Shown here piece by piece: positions 5,793 through 13,462 of a stretch of DNA of 13,462 bases. The stretch lies in the NCBI GenBank assembly GCA_028693085.1, contig JAQUWC010000060.1:1-13462 (forward strand). The letters run 5' to 3'. Under the pieces are notes generated by a model. That model saw only the letters and a list, made by a program, of their open reading frames with translations, ran no database searches and had not been told where the DNA came from. Positions within the stretch are counted from its first letter, which is position 1, and each line of letters starts with the position of its first letter. Origin of the DNA: UBA5266 sp002411545 (GTDB lineage: Bacteria > Bacteroidota > Bacteroidia > Bacteroidales > WCHB1-69). The position numbers and the translations under genes were made by a program.

Positions 5793-7292
5793 ATGGTTCA
5801 ACTCAAGAAATTAGCCAATGAAACCATAATTTATGGCGGCACAACCATAATCGGGCGTTTATTGAATTATTTATTAGTTCCTTTCCATACCTATATATTT
5901 CTGAATCCGCAGACTTACGGCGTGGTAGGCGAAATGTATGCCTGGGTAGCCTTGTTTATGGTGTTGTTAACCTACGGGATGGAGACCGCTTTTTTCCGTT
6001 TTTCGTCCATGGAAAGCAATCCTCACAAGGTGTTCAGTTCCACATTCTGGACCTTGACCATCACCTCTACCCTATTCATCATCATCGGATTAGTATTTTC
6101 GCAGTCCATAGCCGATGTCTTGCAATACAGCCGTCATCCCGAATACATCCGCTGGTTTGTCATCATCTTGAGTTTAGATGCCGTCAGCACCATACCTTTT
6201 GCCCGCCTGCGTGCCGAGAATCGTCCCCTGCGTTTTGCTTCTATTAAGATATTCAACATTATAGCAACCGTCTTTTTCAATATATTTTTCCTATGGTTTT
6301 GTCCGATGATGATACGCAACGGCATAGGCCTTGGATTTTTCTCCGCGATCTATCATCCCGAAATCGGCGTTGGATATATCTTCATTTCCAATCTCATCGC
6401 CTCCTGTTTGCAAATGTTGATGCTGCTCAGCACCTGCAAAGGGCTTAGATTTACCATTGACATTTTGCTTATCAAACGCATGTTGAAATATGCTATGCCC
6501 CTCTTGGTGTTGGGATTAGCCGGCATTGTCAACGAAACCATCGACCGTATCTTAATCAAGAATCTCTCGGCCGACAGTTTGGAAGCAGCCATGTATAACG
6601 TAGGCGTTTACAGTGCCTGTTTTAAGATAGCTGTAATTATGTCGCTTTTTATCCAAGCCTTTCGTTATTCGGCCGAACCTTTCTTTTTTGCACAATACAA
6701 GCAAAAAGACGCCAAAGAAGCCTATGCCATGGTAATGAAGTATTTTGTAATCGTATGTTCATTTATATTTTTAGCTACTACCCTATACTTGGATTTCATC
6801 AAATATTTTGTCAGCAAACCTTATCATGAAGGTTTACATATAGTACCCCCTTTATTATTGGCCTATATGATGTTGGGCATAGTATATAATTTAAGCATAT
6901 GGTATAAGTTAACGGGTCAAACCAAATACGGGGCATACATCTCCTTAGGAGGAGCGGCCGTAACCTTAGGGGTCAACTTTTTACTCATCCCCCGCATAGG
7001 CTATACCGGTGCCGCCTTGGCTCACGTGATTACCTATGCTTGTATGATGATAGCCTCCTACCTGTTAGGACAAAAGCATTATCCCATTGCCTATGATCTT
7101 AAAAAGATAGGATTCTATGTATGTACGTCCGTGGCTTTGTTCGTCCTGAGCTATTACCTGATTCCTTTTGATTATTTCGGCAAACACCAAACCTTAGTCC
7201 AAACCATTGTAAATACTGCTATTCTATTATTTTACGTATATATCATCTATAAAAAAGAATATAAAACCTTAAAGAAAGTATTGCAATCCTAA
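5793..7292 (+). CDS. Polysaccharide/lipid-linked oligosaccharide flippase-like membrane protein (MOP/Wzx family)
   Basis: A 499-residue integral membrane protein with about 12-14 hydrophobic segments. The N terminus (LKKLANETIIYGGTTIIGRL, residues 4-23) and the following LLNYLLVPFHTYIFLNPQTYGVVGEMYA are typical of Wzx/MATE-like flippases of the MOP superfamily, and a charged loop (RLRAENRPLRFASIKI) is characteristic of the polysaccharide-biosynthesis group. The C-terminal third matches the polysaccharide-biosynthesis C-terminal domain (WYKLTGQTKYGAYISLGGAA). Such proteins move undecaprenyl-linked sugars across the inner membrane. No glycosyltransferase or polymerase gene is nearby, so this is a stand-alone flippase and its lipid-linked substrate is unknown. 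It starts at ATG 5793 and ends 29 bp before the dehydrogenase gene, so the two may be co-transcribed; a short hairpin (AAGCA/TGCTT, 7291-7303) lies between them. Confidence 0.9.
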   Translation: MVQLKKLANETIIYGGTTIIGRLLNYLLVPFHTYIFLNPQTYGVVGEMYAWVALFMVLLTYGMETAFFRFSSMESNPHKVFSSTFWTLTITSTLFIIIGLVFSQSIADVLQYSRHPEYIRWFVIILSLDAVSTIPFARLRAENRPLRFASIKIFNIIATVFFNIFFLWFCPMMIRNGIGLGFFSAIYHPEIGVGYIFISNLIASCLQMLMLLSTCKGLRFTIDILLIKRMLKYAMPLLVLGLAGIVNETIDRILIKNLSADSLEAAMYNVGVYSACFKIAVIMSLFIQAFRYSAEPFFFAQYKQKDAKEAYAMVMKYFVIVCSFIFLATTLYLDFIKYFVSKPYHEGLHIVPPLLLAYMMLGIVYNLSIWYKLTGQTKYGAYISLGGAAVTLGVNFLLIPRIGYTGAALAHVITYACMMIASYLLGQKHYPIAYDLKKIGFYVCTSVALFVLSYYLIPFDYFGKHQTLVQTIVNTAILLFYVYIIYKKEYKTLKKVLQS

Positions 7293-7321
7293 GCATCGTG
7301 CTTGGATTTTGAACTATTCCT

Positions 7322-8275
7322 ATGATGGCAAAAAAAATATTATTTATCGATGCAGCCCATCCCGAACTGGAAAAGGGACTTCGTGATATGGGATTTAGCT
7401 GCATTCATGCAGATGTCAGTTATGAAACATTGCTACAAACGGCACCGGATTATGTAGGATATGTAATTCGCAGTAAATTCGCCCTTGACCGGGCCATCCT
7501 CGACCAATCCACTCAACTCCGTTTTATAGCTCGTATAGGAGCCGGCATGGAAAACATCGATACGGCTTATGCTGCTTCCAAGCATATCGAATGTTTGCAC
7601 TCTCCCGAAGGCAATGCCGATGCAGTGGGAGAATATGTCATCGCATCGACTTTACTCATGTTGCGCAAACTACCCATCGCCGACCGGGAAGTCAGGCAAG
7701 GCATATGGGATAGGGAGTCGAACCGAGGCATGGAATTACACAGCAAGACCTTTGGCATTGTGGGATACGGACATATGGGTGAAGCCCTGGCCAAGAAATT
7801 ATCCGGTTTCGGATGCAGAGTGATTGCCTACGATAAATACAAAAGCGGTTTCGGCGATGCTTACGTCGAAGAATGCAGCTTGTCATACCTACAAAAAGAA
7901 GCCGACATAGTGAGTATACACATTAATTATATGCCTGAAAATCTATATTATATCCACAAAGAATGGATAGAAGCTTTTGAGAAAGACATCTTTTTAATCA
8001 ACAGCTCACGGGGCAAAGTACTGCATACCGCCGATTTAATTCAATGTTTACAAAGCGGCAAGATACGTATGGCGGCCTTGGATGTATTGGAATACGAAGA
8101 CATTCGCTTACGCAACCGTCCCAAGGAAGCATGGGATGAAGCCATGCGTTATATAGCCGGAAGCGATAAGGTATTATTAAGTCCCCACATTGCCGGTCAA
8201 ACCCTCGAATCGAGTATGAAACACGCACGGATTCTATTGGGAAAAATACAACGGATTTTCAATCAGCCTGATTAG
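7322..8275 (+). CDS. D-isomer-specific 2-hydroxyacid dehydrogenase, NAD-dependent (SerA/PGDH-like)
   Basis: A 317-residue cytosolic oxidoreductase. The NAD-binding fold has GYGHMG (GxGxxG, residues 148-153) with Asp171 at the end of the next strand, favouring NAD over NADP. The catalytic trio is visible: Arg230 in INSSRGKV, Glu259 in LDVLEYE and His289 in SPHIAGQT. ARIGAGMENID (70-80) is the usual substrate-domain signature. It is short and has no C-terminal ACT domain, so if it is a phosphoglycerate dehydrogenase it lacks serine feedback through ACT. The Glu-to-His spacing is longer than in E. coli SerA, with an extra segment RNRPKEAWDEAMRYIAGSDK. The substrate (3-phosphoglycerate, glycerate or another 2-oxoacid) cannot be decided from sequence, and no serC is adjacent. 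Two ATG codons start the gene (7322 and 7325). Its stop overlaps by 4 bp the stop of the convergent LuxR-type gene. Confidence 0.92.
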   Translation: MMAKKILFIDAAHPELEKGLRDMGFSCIHADVSYETLLQTAPDYVGYVIRSKFALDRAILDQSTQLRFIARIGAGMENIDTAYAASKHIECLHSPEGNADAVGEYVIASTLLMLRKLPIADREVRQGIWDRESNRGMELHSKTFGIVGYGHMGEALAKKLSGFGCRVIAYDKYKSGFGDAYVEECSLSYLQKEADIVSIHINYMPENLYYIHKEWIEAFEKDIFLINSSRGKVLHTADLIQCLQSGKIRMAALDVLEYEDIRLRNRPKEAWDEAMRYIAGSDKVLLSPHIAGQTLESSMKHARILLGKIQRIFNQPD

Positions 8276-8868
8276 TGTACATCATTTTCATCTATCATAT
8301 TGTTCAATAAAGCATAAACCGTCAGACCGGAAACAGATTTAATGCCGGTTTTTCGGCTGATATTCTTACGATGCGATATCACCGTATGTATGGATATGTT
8401 TAGCTCATCGGCAATTTCTTTGTTCATTTTACCTTTAGCTACCGCTATCAACACATCTCTTTCCCTATCGGAGAGTTCATAGCTTTCGTGATTGGCAGGC
8501 GCTTTCCCTGAACGCAAGGCTTCGCGCAATTTCGATTCTATCGTTGCTTTGTCATCATCCATGCCTATCACCGCATGAAACTGCTTTAATATGCCGGGTT
8601 GAATATAAGAACTTACCAAAGCAAGGCAAAGCATATCCGGATAATTTTGAAAAAGACTTTTAAGCATAAAACGTTTGGCATAGCCCAACAATATCGGATT
8701 CAGCAAGATGATATCGGGTTTCAATGCCCCTAATTTTTCCAGTAATTTTTCCATACAATCAAAGGAATCGAGCACGTCATAGCTGAAATTATCGTATAAC
8801 ATATGGCGTATGCCGGCCACTAACAAAGAAGATGATTCTAAGATGATAATTCTATATCTCTTACTCAT
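8272..8868 (-). CDS. LuxR/NarL-type transcriptional regulator with a degenerate receiver domain
   Basis: A 198-residue protein. Residues about 1-120 have the receiver fold but the key acidic residues are gone: the usual Asp-Asp pair after the first strand is Glu11-Ser12 (IIILESSS), and the phospho-acceptor position in KPDIILLNPILLG is Asn57 and not Asp. It is therefore unlikely to be switched by phosphorylation. Residues about 131-185 are a LuxR-type DNA-binding domain (LSDRERDVLIAVAKGKMNKE, then IADELNISIHTVISHRKNIS). The start codon overlaps the stop codon of the upstream hemerythrin gene as ATGA, which implies coupled translation and a shared function. The regulator may be controlled by direct binding of a ligand or of the hemerythrin protein, or by its own level. 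Neither histidine kinase nor sigma factor is seen nearby. It ends tail to tail with the dehydrogenase gene. Confidence 0.9.
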   Translation of the reverse strand: MSKRYRIIILESSSLLVAGIRHMLYDNFSYDVLDSFDCMEKLLEKLGALKPDIILLNPILLGYAKRFMLKSLFQNYPDMLCLALVSSYIQPGILKQFHAVIGMDDDKATIESKLREALRSGKAPANHESYELSDRERDVLIAVAKGKMNKEIADELNISIHTVISHRKNISRKTGIKSVSGLTVYALLNNMIDENDVH

Positions 8869-9557
8869 ACGTTATTTCTTTCTAAAAATTCAACATAGGG
8901 TATTAATATCTTTTCTTCTATTAACGAATGCTTGTTCAAATCATCGGAAAGGTCGAAGAGTTTGCTTAACACGCTGACCCGTTCTTTGGTCATCAAGTTG
9001 CAAGGCAAATATTTAATCAATATATTGGTCAAATCATTTAATTCGTCTTCAATATTGGAATGTATGCTTTGAAACTGATGAATGGTATAGGCATTCGTTT
9101 TTTTTCCATCCTGCAAATCTTTGATATACGGAAAAACAGTTTTTTCTTCATAGTCGAAATGATCGACCACCTTTTGTTTGTAATCGCTAAAAAAACGTTT
9201 CAAGGTATCGCCGAATTTTGCTTCACAATTATCGGCAATTTTTACCAAGATAGAGGCTATATCAGTGAGACGTTCTTTCAAATAATAATCATGCGAGGCC
9301 AATAAAAAAGGAATCAAAGAATGCATATCGGTAGCCAATAGAGCCTTTTTATCGGGCAAAAAATCATCATAGGTATATACATTACATACCAAAATAAAAA
9401 AAGATGGGGATATATGATAGATTTCGCAGACTTCTTCAACCGTTTTTTCGCCAAAGCCAAATTCAATGCCAAAGCGAGGAATCATTAACACAAGCTTATG
9501 ATTTTCTGATAATAAATCGGAAAGTTTGCTGTGTTCTGTAAATAAAAAGGGTTTCAT
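8865..9557 (-). CDS. RIC/YtfE-like di-iron hemerythrin-domain protein without the N-terminal Cys pair
   Basis: A 230-residue cytosolic protein. Residues about 15-60 resemble the ScdA/YtfE N-terminal domain (IPRFGIEFGFGEKTVEEVCE), but the Cys-Cys that normally follows RFGI-D/E is replaced by Phe-Gly. The C-terminal four-helix bundle keeps the di-iron ligands in the expected spacing: His89 (SHDYY), His133 and Glu137 (DHFDYEE), His166 or His160, and His210 and Glu214 (NKHSLIEEK). This closely follows the ligand spacing of E. coli YtfE as I remember it. RIC proteins act in repair or nitrosative-stress release of NO and iron handling. The first gene of a two-gene unit, it overlaps the LuxR-type regulator by 4 bp. 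The promoter region is shared with the divergent gene at 9788; no clear promoter or FNR-type box was found for it. Sensor of O2, NO or iron is an alternative to repair. Confidence 0.88.
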   Translation of the reverse strand: MKPFLFTEHSKLSDLLSENHKLVLMIPRFGIEFGFGEKTVEEVCEIYHISPSFFILVCNVYTYDDFLPDKKALLATDMHSLIPFLLASHDYYLKERLTDIASILVKIADNCEAKFGDTLKRFFSDYKQKVVDHFDYEEKTVFPYIKDLQDGKKTNAYTIHQFQSIHSNIEDELNDLTNILIKYLPCNLMTKERVSVLSKLFDLSDDLNKHSLIEEKILIPYVEFLERNNV

Positions 9558-9719
9558 ACGTAAATTATTTTTAAGGATAAACGTATTTTAACAAAATATC
9601 GTGTAAAAAAAATGAAATATATTTTCAGGAGGCAATTATTTCAACAAACTATGTAACAAGAACATAAAAAAACAACCTTTATTTACTTTCTTCTATATAA
9701 ATTTCATAAAAAAAACGAC

Positions 9720-9750
9720 TTGCAAATGAATATAAATTTTTGTACCTTTG
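9720..9750 (+). promoter_or_regulatory. Bacteroidota-type promoter upstream of the ADP-ribosylglycohydrolase gene
   Basis: TTG at 9720-9722, exactly 20 nt, then TACCTTTG at 9743-9750, a full match to the -33/-7 consensus TTG / TAnnTTTG. The transcription start would lie near 9757, leaving a leader of about 30 nt before the ATG at 9788. The rest of the divergent region 9558-9719 is A/T-rich with no other clear signal. Confidence 0.75.
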
Positions 9751-9787
9751 CATCCAATTTATTAAACCTAGATACACTAAACATTGA

Positions 9788-10591
9788 ATGAATAAAATGA
9801 AAGTCAAATCTAATACCATTATAGGTGCTATTGCCGGCGACATCATCGGTTCGACCTATGAATGGAATAATGTAAAAACAACCAATTTTAAATTATTTAC
9901 TCCCGTTTCTACCTTCACGGACGATACGGTTTTAACGATGGCGGTTGCCGACTGTTTACTACATGATTTCGATTTTTCCGAGACCTTGTGGAAGTATGGC
10001 AGGGAATTTTACGGCTTAAGTTACGGACCTCACTTTAAAACCTGGTTGCGCGATACCAGTCGAAGGCCCTACCACAGTTTTGGAAATGGAGCCGCCATGA
10101 GGGTAAGTCCGATTGGATTTGCTTATGACAATATGCAGAAAGTATTGAAAACCGCTAAGCTATCGGCAGAAATCACACACAGTCATCCCGAAGGCATTAA
10201 AGGAGCTCAAGCCATAGCAGCCGCTGTATTTCTCGCTAATATAGGAAAAACAAAACAAGAAATTAAGTATTATATCGAAACTAACTTTTATTATGATTTG
10301 AATTTCACCATCGAACAGATTCGTTCGACCTATAAATTCGATGTCTCCTGTCAAGGCTCAGTTCCCCAGGCTATCGTTGCTTTTCTGGAAAGTACGGATT
10401 ATGAAAACGCCCTGCGATTAGCCATATCCATAGGAGGAGATAGTGATACGCTCGCTTGTATGGCAGGCGGTATTGCCGCCGCTTACTATAAAAAAATCCC
10501 TGCCAACATTATCGATTTCGCCGCTTCTAAATTACCGCAGAATTTCATAAACCTCTTGAATGAATTCGAGAATACTTTTTGTAAGGAATAA
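9788..10591 (+). CDS. ADP-ribosylglycohydrolase (DraG/ARH) family protein
   Basis: A 267-residue protein of the all-helical ADP-ribosylglycohydrolase fold. It has the opening GAIAGDIIGSTYEW (residues 13-26), the metal-binding TDDT (44-47), GNGAAMR, HSHPEGIKGA, and the second metal-binding motif GGDSDT (216-221). These Mg-coordinating motifs are intact, so it should be active. The family removes ADP-ribose from proteins (Arg, Ser), from nucleic acids, or cleaves related nucleoside adducts; the substrate is not shown here. It has no partner ADP-ribosyltransferase beside it, which argues against a simple DraT/DraG or toxin-antitoxin pair within this window. The start may be ATG 9788 or ATG 9797; 9788 is the first in frame. 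It is divergent from the hemerythrin-regulator pair and is followed 96 bp later by a GNAT gene. Confidence 0.92.
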   Translation: MNKMKVKSNTIIGAIAGDIIGSTYEWNNVKTTNFKLFTPVSTFTDDTVLTMAVADCLLHDFDFSETLWKYGREFYGLSYGPHFKTWLRDTSRRPYHSFGNGAAMRVSPIGFAYDNMQKVLKTAKLSAEITHSHPEGIKGAQAIAAAVFLANIGKTKQEIKYYIETNFYYDLNFTIEQIRSTYKFDVSCQGSVPQAIVAFLESTDYENALRLAISIGGDSDTLACMAGGIAAAYYKKIPANIIDFAASKLPQNFINLLNEFENTFCKE

Positions 10592-10687
10592 AAATTCATG
10601 ATTATTTTTACGAACTGTCATGCAACACATATACCTTCTTTAGCATCTTGAAGATGATTTTTTAGTATTGCTCAAATCCTACTATCT

Positions 10688-11230
10688 ATGCTTACTCTCA
10701 TTGTCAATGAAGAAATAAGGTTAAAACCGCTTGCACTATCTGATGCCAGAGTGATATTTCAAACCATAGATACACAACGTAATTATTTACGTCGATGGCT
10801 TCCTTTTATCGATCACACCCGACATGTTCACGATACGGAAAATTTCATCAATGCCATTTACGCTACCCCACCGGACATCAGAGAAAGGGTATTTTGCATT
10901 TATTACAAACAAAACTTTGCGGGCTTGATAGGCCTCAAATCCATCGACCAAACAAATAAAAAATCGGAAATCGGATATTGGCTGTCGGAAAGTTTTCAAA
11001 AAAAAGGCATCATTACTCTTTCGGTAAAAACGTTGATAGATTATGCTTTTCAACAATTAAATCTCAACCGTATACAAATTAAATGTGCGGTAGAAAACCA
11101 TGAAAGCAAACAGATTCCGCAACGATTGGGCTTTGCTTTCGAAGGCATAGAACGTGAAGGCGAACTCCTCTCCGACAACCTATTCACCGATTTGGAAGTA
11201 TATAGCATCTTAAAAAAAGATTTGGGTTAA
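10688..11230 (+). CDS. GNAT-family N-acetyltransferase, RimJ/RimL-like
   Basis: A 180-residue protein of the acetyltransferase_3 group. It begins with IRLKPLALSDARVIFQTID (about residues 10-28), followed by the RRWLPFID segment that is common in YdaF/RimL-type enzymes, IGYWLSESFQKKGI (the acetyl-CoA-binding region, with a changed R/QxxGxG loop), and the terminal block NLNRIQIKCAVENHESKQIP then RLGFAFEGIEREGEL. RimJ/RimL enzymes acetylate the N terminus of ribosomal proteins, while others acetylate small molecules or spermidine; the substrate is not evident. The acetyl-CoA loop reads FQKKGIIT, with Ile where Gly is usually found, so binding may be altered. The gene lies 16 bp before the His/Cys-rich small gene and may share its transcript. 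Confidence 0.9.
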   Translation: MLTLIVNEEIRLKPLALSDARVIFQTIDTQRNYLRRWLPFIDHTRHVHDTENFINAIYATPPDIRERVFCIYYKQNFAGLIGLKSIDQTNKKSEIGYWLSESFQKKGIITLSVKTLIDYAFQQLNLNRIQIKCAVENHESKQIPQRLGFAFEGIEREGELLSDNLFTDLEVYSILKKDLG

Positions 11231-11246
11231 TCGACCATTACTACAT

Positions 11247-11576
11247 ATGAAACAATTATCGAAAAAAATATTGGCTGTTTGTCTCGTAAGTATAATAATT
11301 CTACCGACATTCATCACGATTTTCGATGCCTTGTTTCATCAGCACGATCCTTTTCATTGCACTGCCGAAAAAGAATGCCACATACACCACAAACATTCAC
11401 ACTGCCCCATTTCCTCTTTTGAATTTTCCTTGTTTACGTTGGATAAACCAAAGCTGAAAAAACAAAAAAATATTTACCACAATAAATATGAAATTCTGTA
11501 TTCCTTTGTTTATTACAACAAACACACAAACTGTTCCTTCCTCCTTAGGGCTCCCCCTCTTTATACAATTAATTAA
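11247..11576 (+). CDS. Small exported or membrane-anchored His/Cys-rich protein, probable metal-related
   Basis: A 109-residue protein with no named family that I can assign with certainty. An N-terminal hydrophobic segment (residues 8-26) is a signal peptide or anchor. Residues 31-53 contain 8 His and 3 Cys in 23 positions (FHQHDPFHC then CHIHHKHSHC), a likely binding site for Zn, Cu, Co or Fe on the periplasmic side. A basic stretch follows, and the C terminus reads LLRAPPLYTIN, an ending I associate with small proteins coded just before TonB-dependent metal receptors in Bacteroidota. It is 65 bp before the receptor gene at 11642, and 16 bp after the GNAT gene. It may act as a periplasmic metal buffer or chaperone for the receptor; that role is inferred. 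No Shine-Dalgarno is visible. Confidence 0.8.
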   Translation: MKQLSKKILAVCLVSIIILPTFITIFDALFHQHDPFHCTAEKECHIHHKHSHCPISSFEFSLFTLDKPKLKKQKNIYHNKYEILYSFVYYNKHTNCSFLLRAPPLYTIN

Positions 11577-11580
11577 TAGG

Positions 11581-11600
11581 TAGGTTATCATCATAACCTA
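11581..11600. promoter_or_regulatory. Palindrome upstream of the second TonB receptor, candidate metal-regulator operator
   Basis: TAGGTTAT and ATAACCTA form a perfect 8-bp inverted repeat around CATC. The core GTTAT-N4-ATAAC resembles the Zur-type GTTATA/TATAAC half-sites known in other phyla, though the spacing differs by one base. It lies 41 bp before the start codon at 11642. No T run follows, so it is unlikely to be a terminator; an RNA hairpin between the two genes is the alternative. Confidence 0.4.
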
Positions 11601-11641
11601 TCGTAAAATCCATTAATTGTAAATTTATAATTATATATAAA

Positions 11642-13462
11642 ATGAAGAAAATCATTTTTATTTTCTTTGTGTCGTTTCTTTTAATTAAAGTAAACGCTCA
11701 AAATTCCATATCGGGAAGCATAAGCGATGAAACACATCAACCTCTTGTCGGCGTTAGTATTTACATCCCCGACATGCATAAAGGATGTGTTAGCGATCAA
11801 AAGGGAAATCATGAACTGACGAATTTACCAAATGGTAAAATTAAAGTCCAATTTTCCTATATCGGCTACGCCGGTCATATCGAAACCATTGAATTAAAAG
11901 GAGAAAAAATAATATTAAATATTGTATTAAAAGCAACGGCAATCGAAGCCGAAGGCATAGTGGTTTCGGGTGGATATAATTCCACCCAACATGAAAATGC
12001 CGTTAAAATCGACCTCTTGAAACTCAATCATGCCCAAATAAAAAACAGTCCAAACTTTATGGAAATAATAACGGAAATACCCGGGGTTGATATGATTTCG
12101 AAAGGAAGCGGTGTTTCCAAGCCGGTGATACGCGGTCTTTCCATGAACGATATATTGGTATTGAATAATGGTGTTAGAATAGAAAATTACCAATACAGTG
12201 CCAACCATCCATTAGGTATTGACAACAATGGCATTGAAAGAATAGAAATCATCAAAGGACCTGCTTCCGTAGTTTACGGATCTGATGCCATAGGGGGAGT
12301 GATAAATTTCATCAAAGAAAAACCCGCTCCCATAGGCAACCTCATAGGTGATTACAATCTTCAATTGTTTTCAAATTCATTGGGTGTTTCACAAAACATA
12401 GGCGTTAAAGGAGCCTCTAAAAACTTTTTCGGCGGCTTCCGTTTCGGACATAAATCCCATGCCGATTATCGCCAAGGGAAAGGTGATTATGTACCTAATT
12501 CGAGATTCAATGAAATGACTTTCAACATTAATACCGGTTATACAGGAAAAATCGGGACATTAAAGTTGTATTATGATTACTTTAAACAAAACTTAGGAAT
12601 GTCGGTAGCTGCTGTTGAACCATTGATTACAGAAAGGAATCGAAAAAACAAAATATGGTATCAGGATTTGGAGCATCAATTACTTTCATCGCAAAACAGC
12701 CTATACTTAGGGAAATTTAACTGGGAAATAAATGCTGCCTATCAAAAGGCTTTGCGAAAATTACAAACAACACTTGAGGTTCCCTTTGTGGAGATGAATT
12801 TAAAAACAATCACCTACGAATCCAAATTACGTTTGCCATCCAATAAAAAATCCACCTACATTATCGGATTTCAAGGGATGTGGCAAACAAATAAAAACCT
12901 CAACAACAGGGCTTCTCAATTTCTTCCGGATGCCGAGATTAATAATATAGGTTGCTTTGCCATGGCACAATACTCCTTTCTGCAAAAGATAACATTACAA
13001 GGCGGACTAAGATTTGATTTTTATAAAACAAACACCTATGCTTTGGGTATTAAAGGGACAAGCTCCTATCATGCCCCTACCGATAAAACATTTGCAAATC
13101 TTAACGGATCACTGGGTGCAACTTTTAAACTTAATCAAAAAATTTTATTCCGAACCAATGTGGCAAAAGGCTATCGTGTGCCAAATATTTCTGAGCTAAC
13201 ATCCATAGGTATACATGGAAACAGATATGAAATAGGGAATAAAAACCTATCACCCGAAAACTCTTGGGAAAGCGATTTTAGCATGCATTATCATTCAACA
13301 CATCTATCCTTCGATATAGCAGGATTTTACAATCACATCAATCATTATATTTTCATAACACCAACCGGCGATACAACGGCTCAGGGATTGCATATATTCC
13401 AATACCGTCAAGCCGATGCGTATTTGTTTGGCGGAGAAGCAGGATTGCATTATCATCCCAAA
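11642..13462 (+). CDS. TonB-dependent outer-membrane receptor, probable metal or metal-complex receptor (3' end beyond window)
   Basis: The first 607 codons are present and the frame is still open at the window end. The start is ATG 11642. A signal peptide (KKIIFIFFVSFLLIKVNA) with a likely cut after Ala19 is followed by a CarboxypepD_reg-like domain (about 21-105; SGSISDETHQPLVGVSIYIP) and a classic plug domain (about 125-235) with EIITEIPGVDMISKGSGVSK, IRGLSMNDILVLNNGVRIEN and RIEIIKGPASVVYGSDAIGG. The barrel follows, including KGYRVPNISELTS and NLSPENSWESDF, which are typical of siderophore/cobalamin/metal receptors, not SusC. No SusD-like gene is visible. The preceding gene is a His/Cys-rich small protein, consistent with Zn, Cu or Fe uptake (ZnuD-like organisation). 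It is distinct in sequence from the receptor at 915 and has visibly lower G+C. Confidence 0.92.
   Translation, partial: MKKIIFIFFVSFLLIKVNAQNSISGSISDETHQPLVGVSIYIPDMHKGCVSDQKGNHELTNLPNGKIKVQFSYIGYAGHIETIELKGEKIILNIVLKATAIEAEGIVVSGGYNSTQHENAVKIDLLKLNHAQIKNSPNFMEIITEIPGVDMISKGSGVSKPVIRGLSMNDILVLNNGVRIENYQYSANHPLGIDNNGIERIEIIKGPASVVYGSDAIGGVINFIKEKPAPIGNLIGDYNLQLFSNSLGVSQNIGVKGASKNFFGGFRFGHKSHADYRQGKGDYVPNSRFNEMTFNINTGYTGKIGTLKLYYDYFKQNLGMSVAAVEPLITERNRKNKIWYQDLEHQLLSSQNSLYLGKFNWEINAAYQKALRKLQTTLEVPFVEMNLKTITYESKLRLPSNKKSTYIIGFQGMWQTNKNLNNRASQFLPDAEINNIGCFAMAQYSFLQKITLQGGLRFDFYKTNTYALGIKGTSSYHAPTDKTFANLNGSLGATFKLNQKILFRTNVAKGYRVPNISELTSIGIHGNRYEIGNKNLSPENSWESDFSMHYHSTHLSFDIAGFYNHINHYIFITPTGDTTAQGLHIFQYRQADAYLFGGEAGLHYHPK

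Noticed and set aside
7288..7310. Short hairpin (AAGCA/TGCTT) between the flippase and dehydrogenase genes as a terminator
   Set aside because: The stem is only about five bp plus a wobble and the T run is four bases, in a gap of 29 bp; too weak to call.

Overview
The window looks like a chromosomal segment of a Bacteroidota genome, most likely order Bacteroidales. The evidence is two outer-membrane receptors built as CarboxypepD_reg-like domain plus TonB plug plus barrel, a PorV/PorQ-family (type IX secretion-associated) outer-membrane protein, promoter motifs of the Bacteroidota type (TTG, about 20 nt, TAnnTTTG), and near-absence of Shine-Dalgarno sequences. By eye, G+C is highest in the first receptor gene and lowest in the CRISPR region and the right end. 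No rRNA or tRNA gene was seen.

Left edge (1-644): the last 82 codons of a gene, then 28 bp later a CRISPR array of six 36-bp repeats and five 29-30-nt spacers. The repeat (starts GTTGTAACTGCC, ends GAAAGGTAAAAACAAC) closely resembles remembered repeats of type VI-B systems, and the truncated protein begins with P-V-D-K-G, which resembles the segment that follows the second HEPN motif of Cas13b. This is best read as the 3' end of an RNA-targeting type VI-B CRISPR-Cas13b locus whose effector lies mostly upstream. A strong hairpin follows the array.

912-4719: a TonB-dependent receptor and a PorV/PorQ-family beta-barrel protein that starts at TTG; both are outer-membrane proteins. 4720-5565: a RAYT-type (Y1/HUH) transposase gene on the minus strand. 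It carries an internal 28-bp perfect palindrome and a 24-bp tandem repeat in its coding sequence, with imperfect palindromes on both sides.

5793-8275: a membrane flippase of the polysaccharide/MOP type and a D-2-hydroxyacid dehydrogenase, close together on the plus strand. Convergent with these, 9557-8272 on the minus strand is a translationally coupled pair: a RIC/YtfE-like di-iron hemerythrin protein lacking the usual N-terminal Cys-Cys, and a LuxR-type regulator whose receiver domain has lost its phospho-acceptor aspartate. This pair looks like a stress sensor/effector and regulator unit that does not rely on phosphorylation.

9788-13462 (plus strand): an ADP-ribosylglycohydrolase-family protein with a very good Bacteroidota promoter, a RimJ/RimL-like GNAT acetyltransferase, a small His/Cys-rich membrane-anchored or exported protein, and the first 607 codons of a second TonB-dependent receptor cut by the window end. 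The last two, with a GTTAT-N4-ATAAC palindrome between them, suggest a metal-uptake locus.
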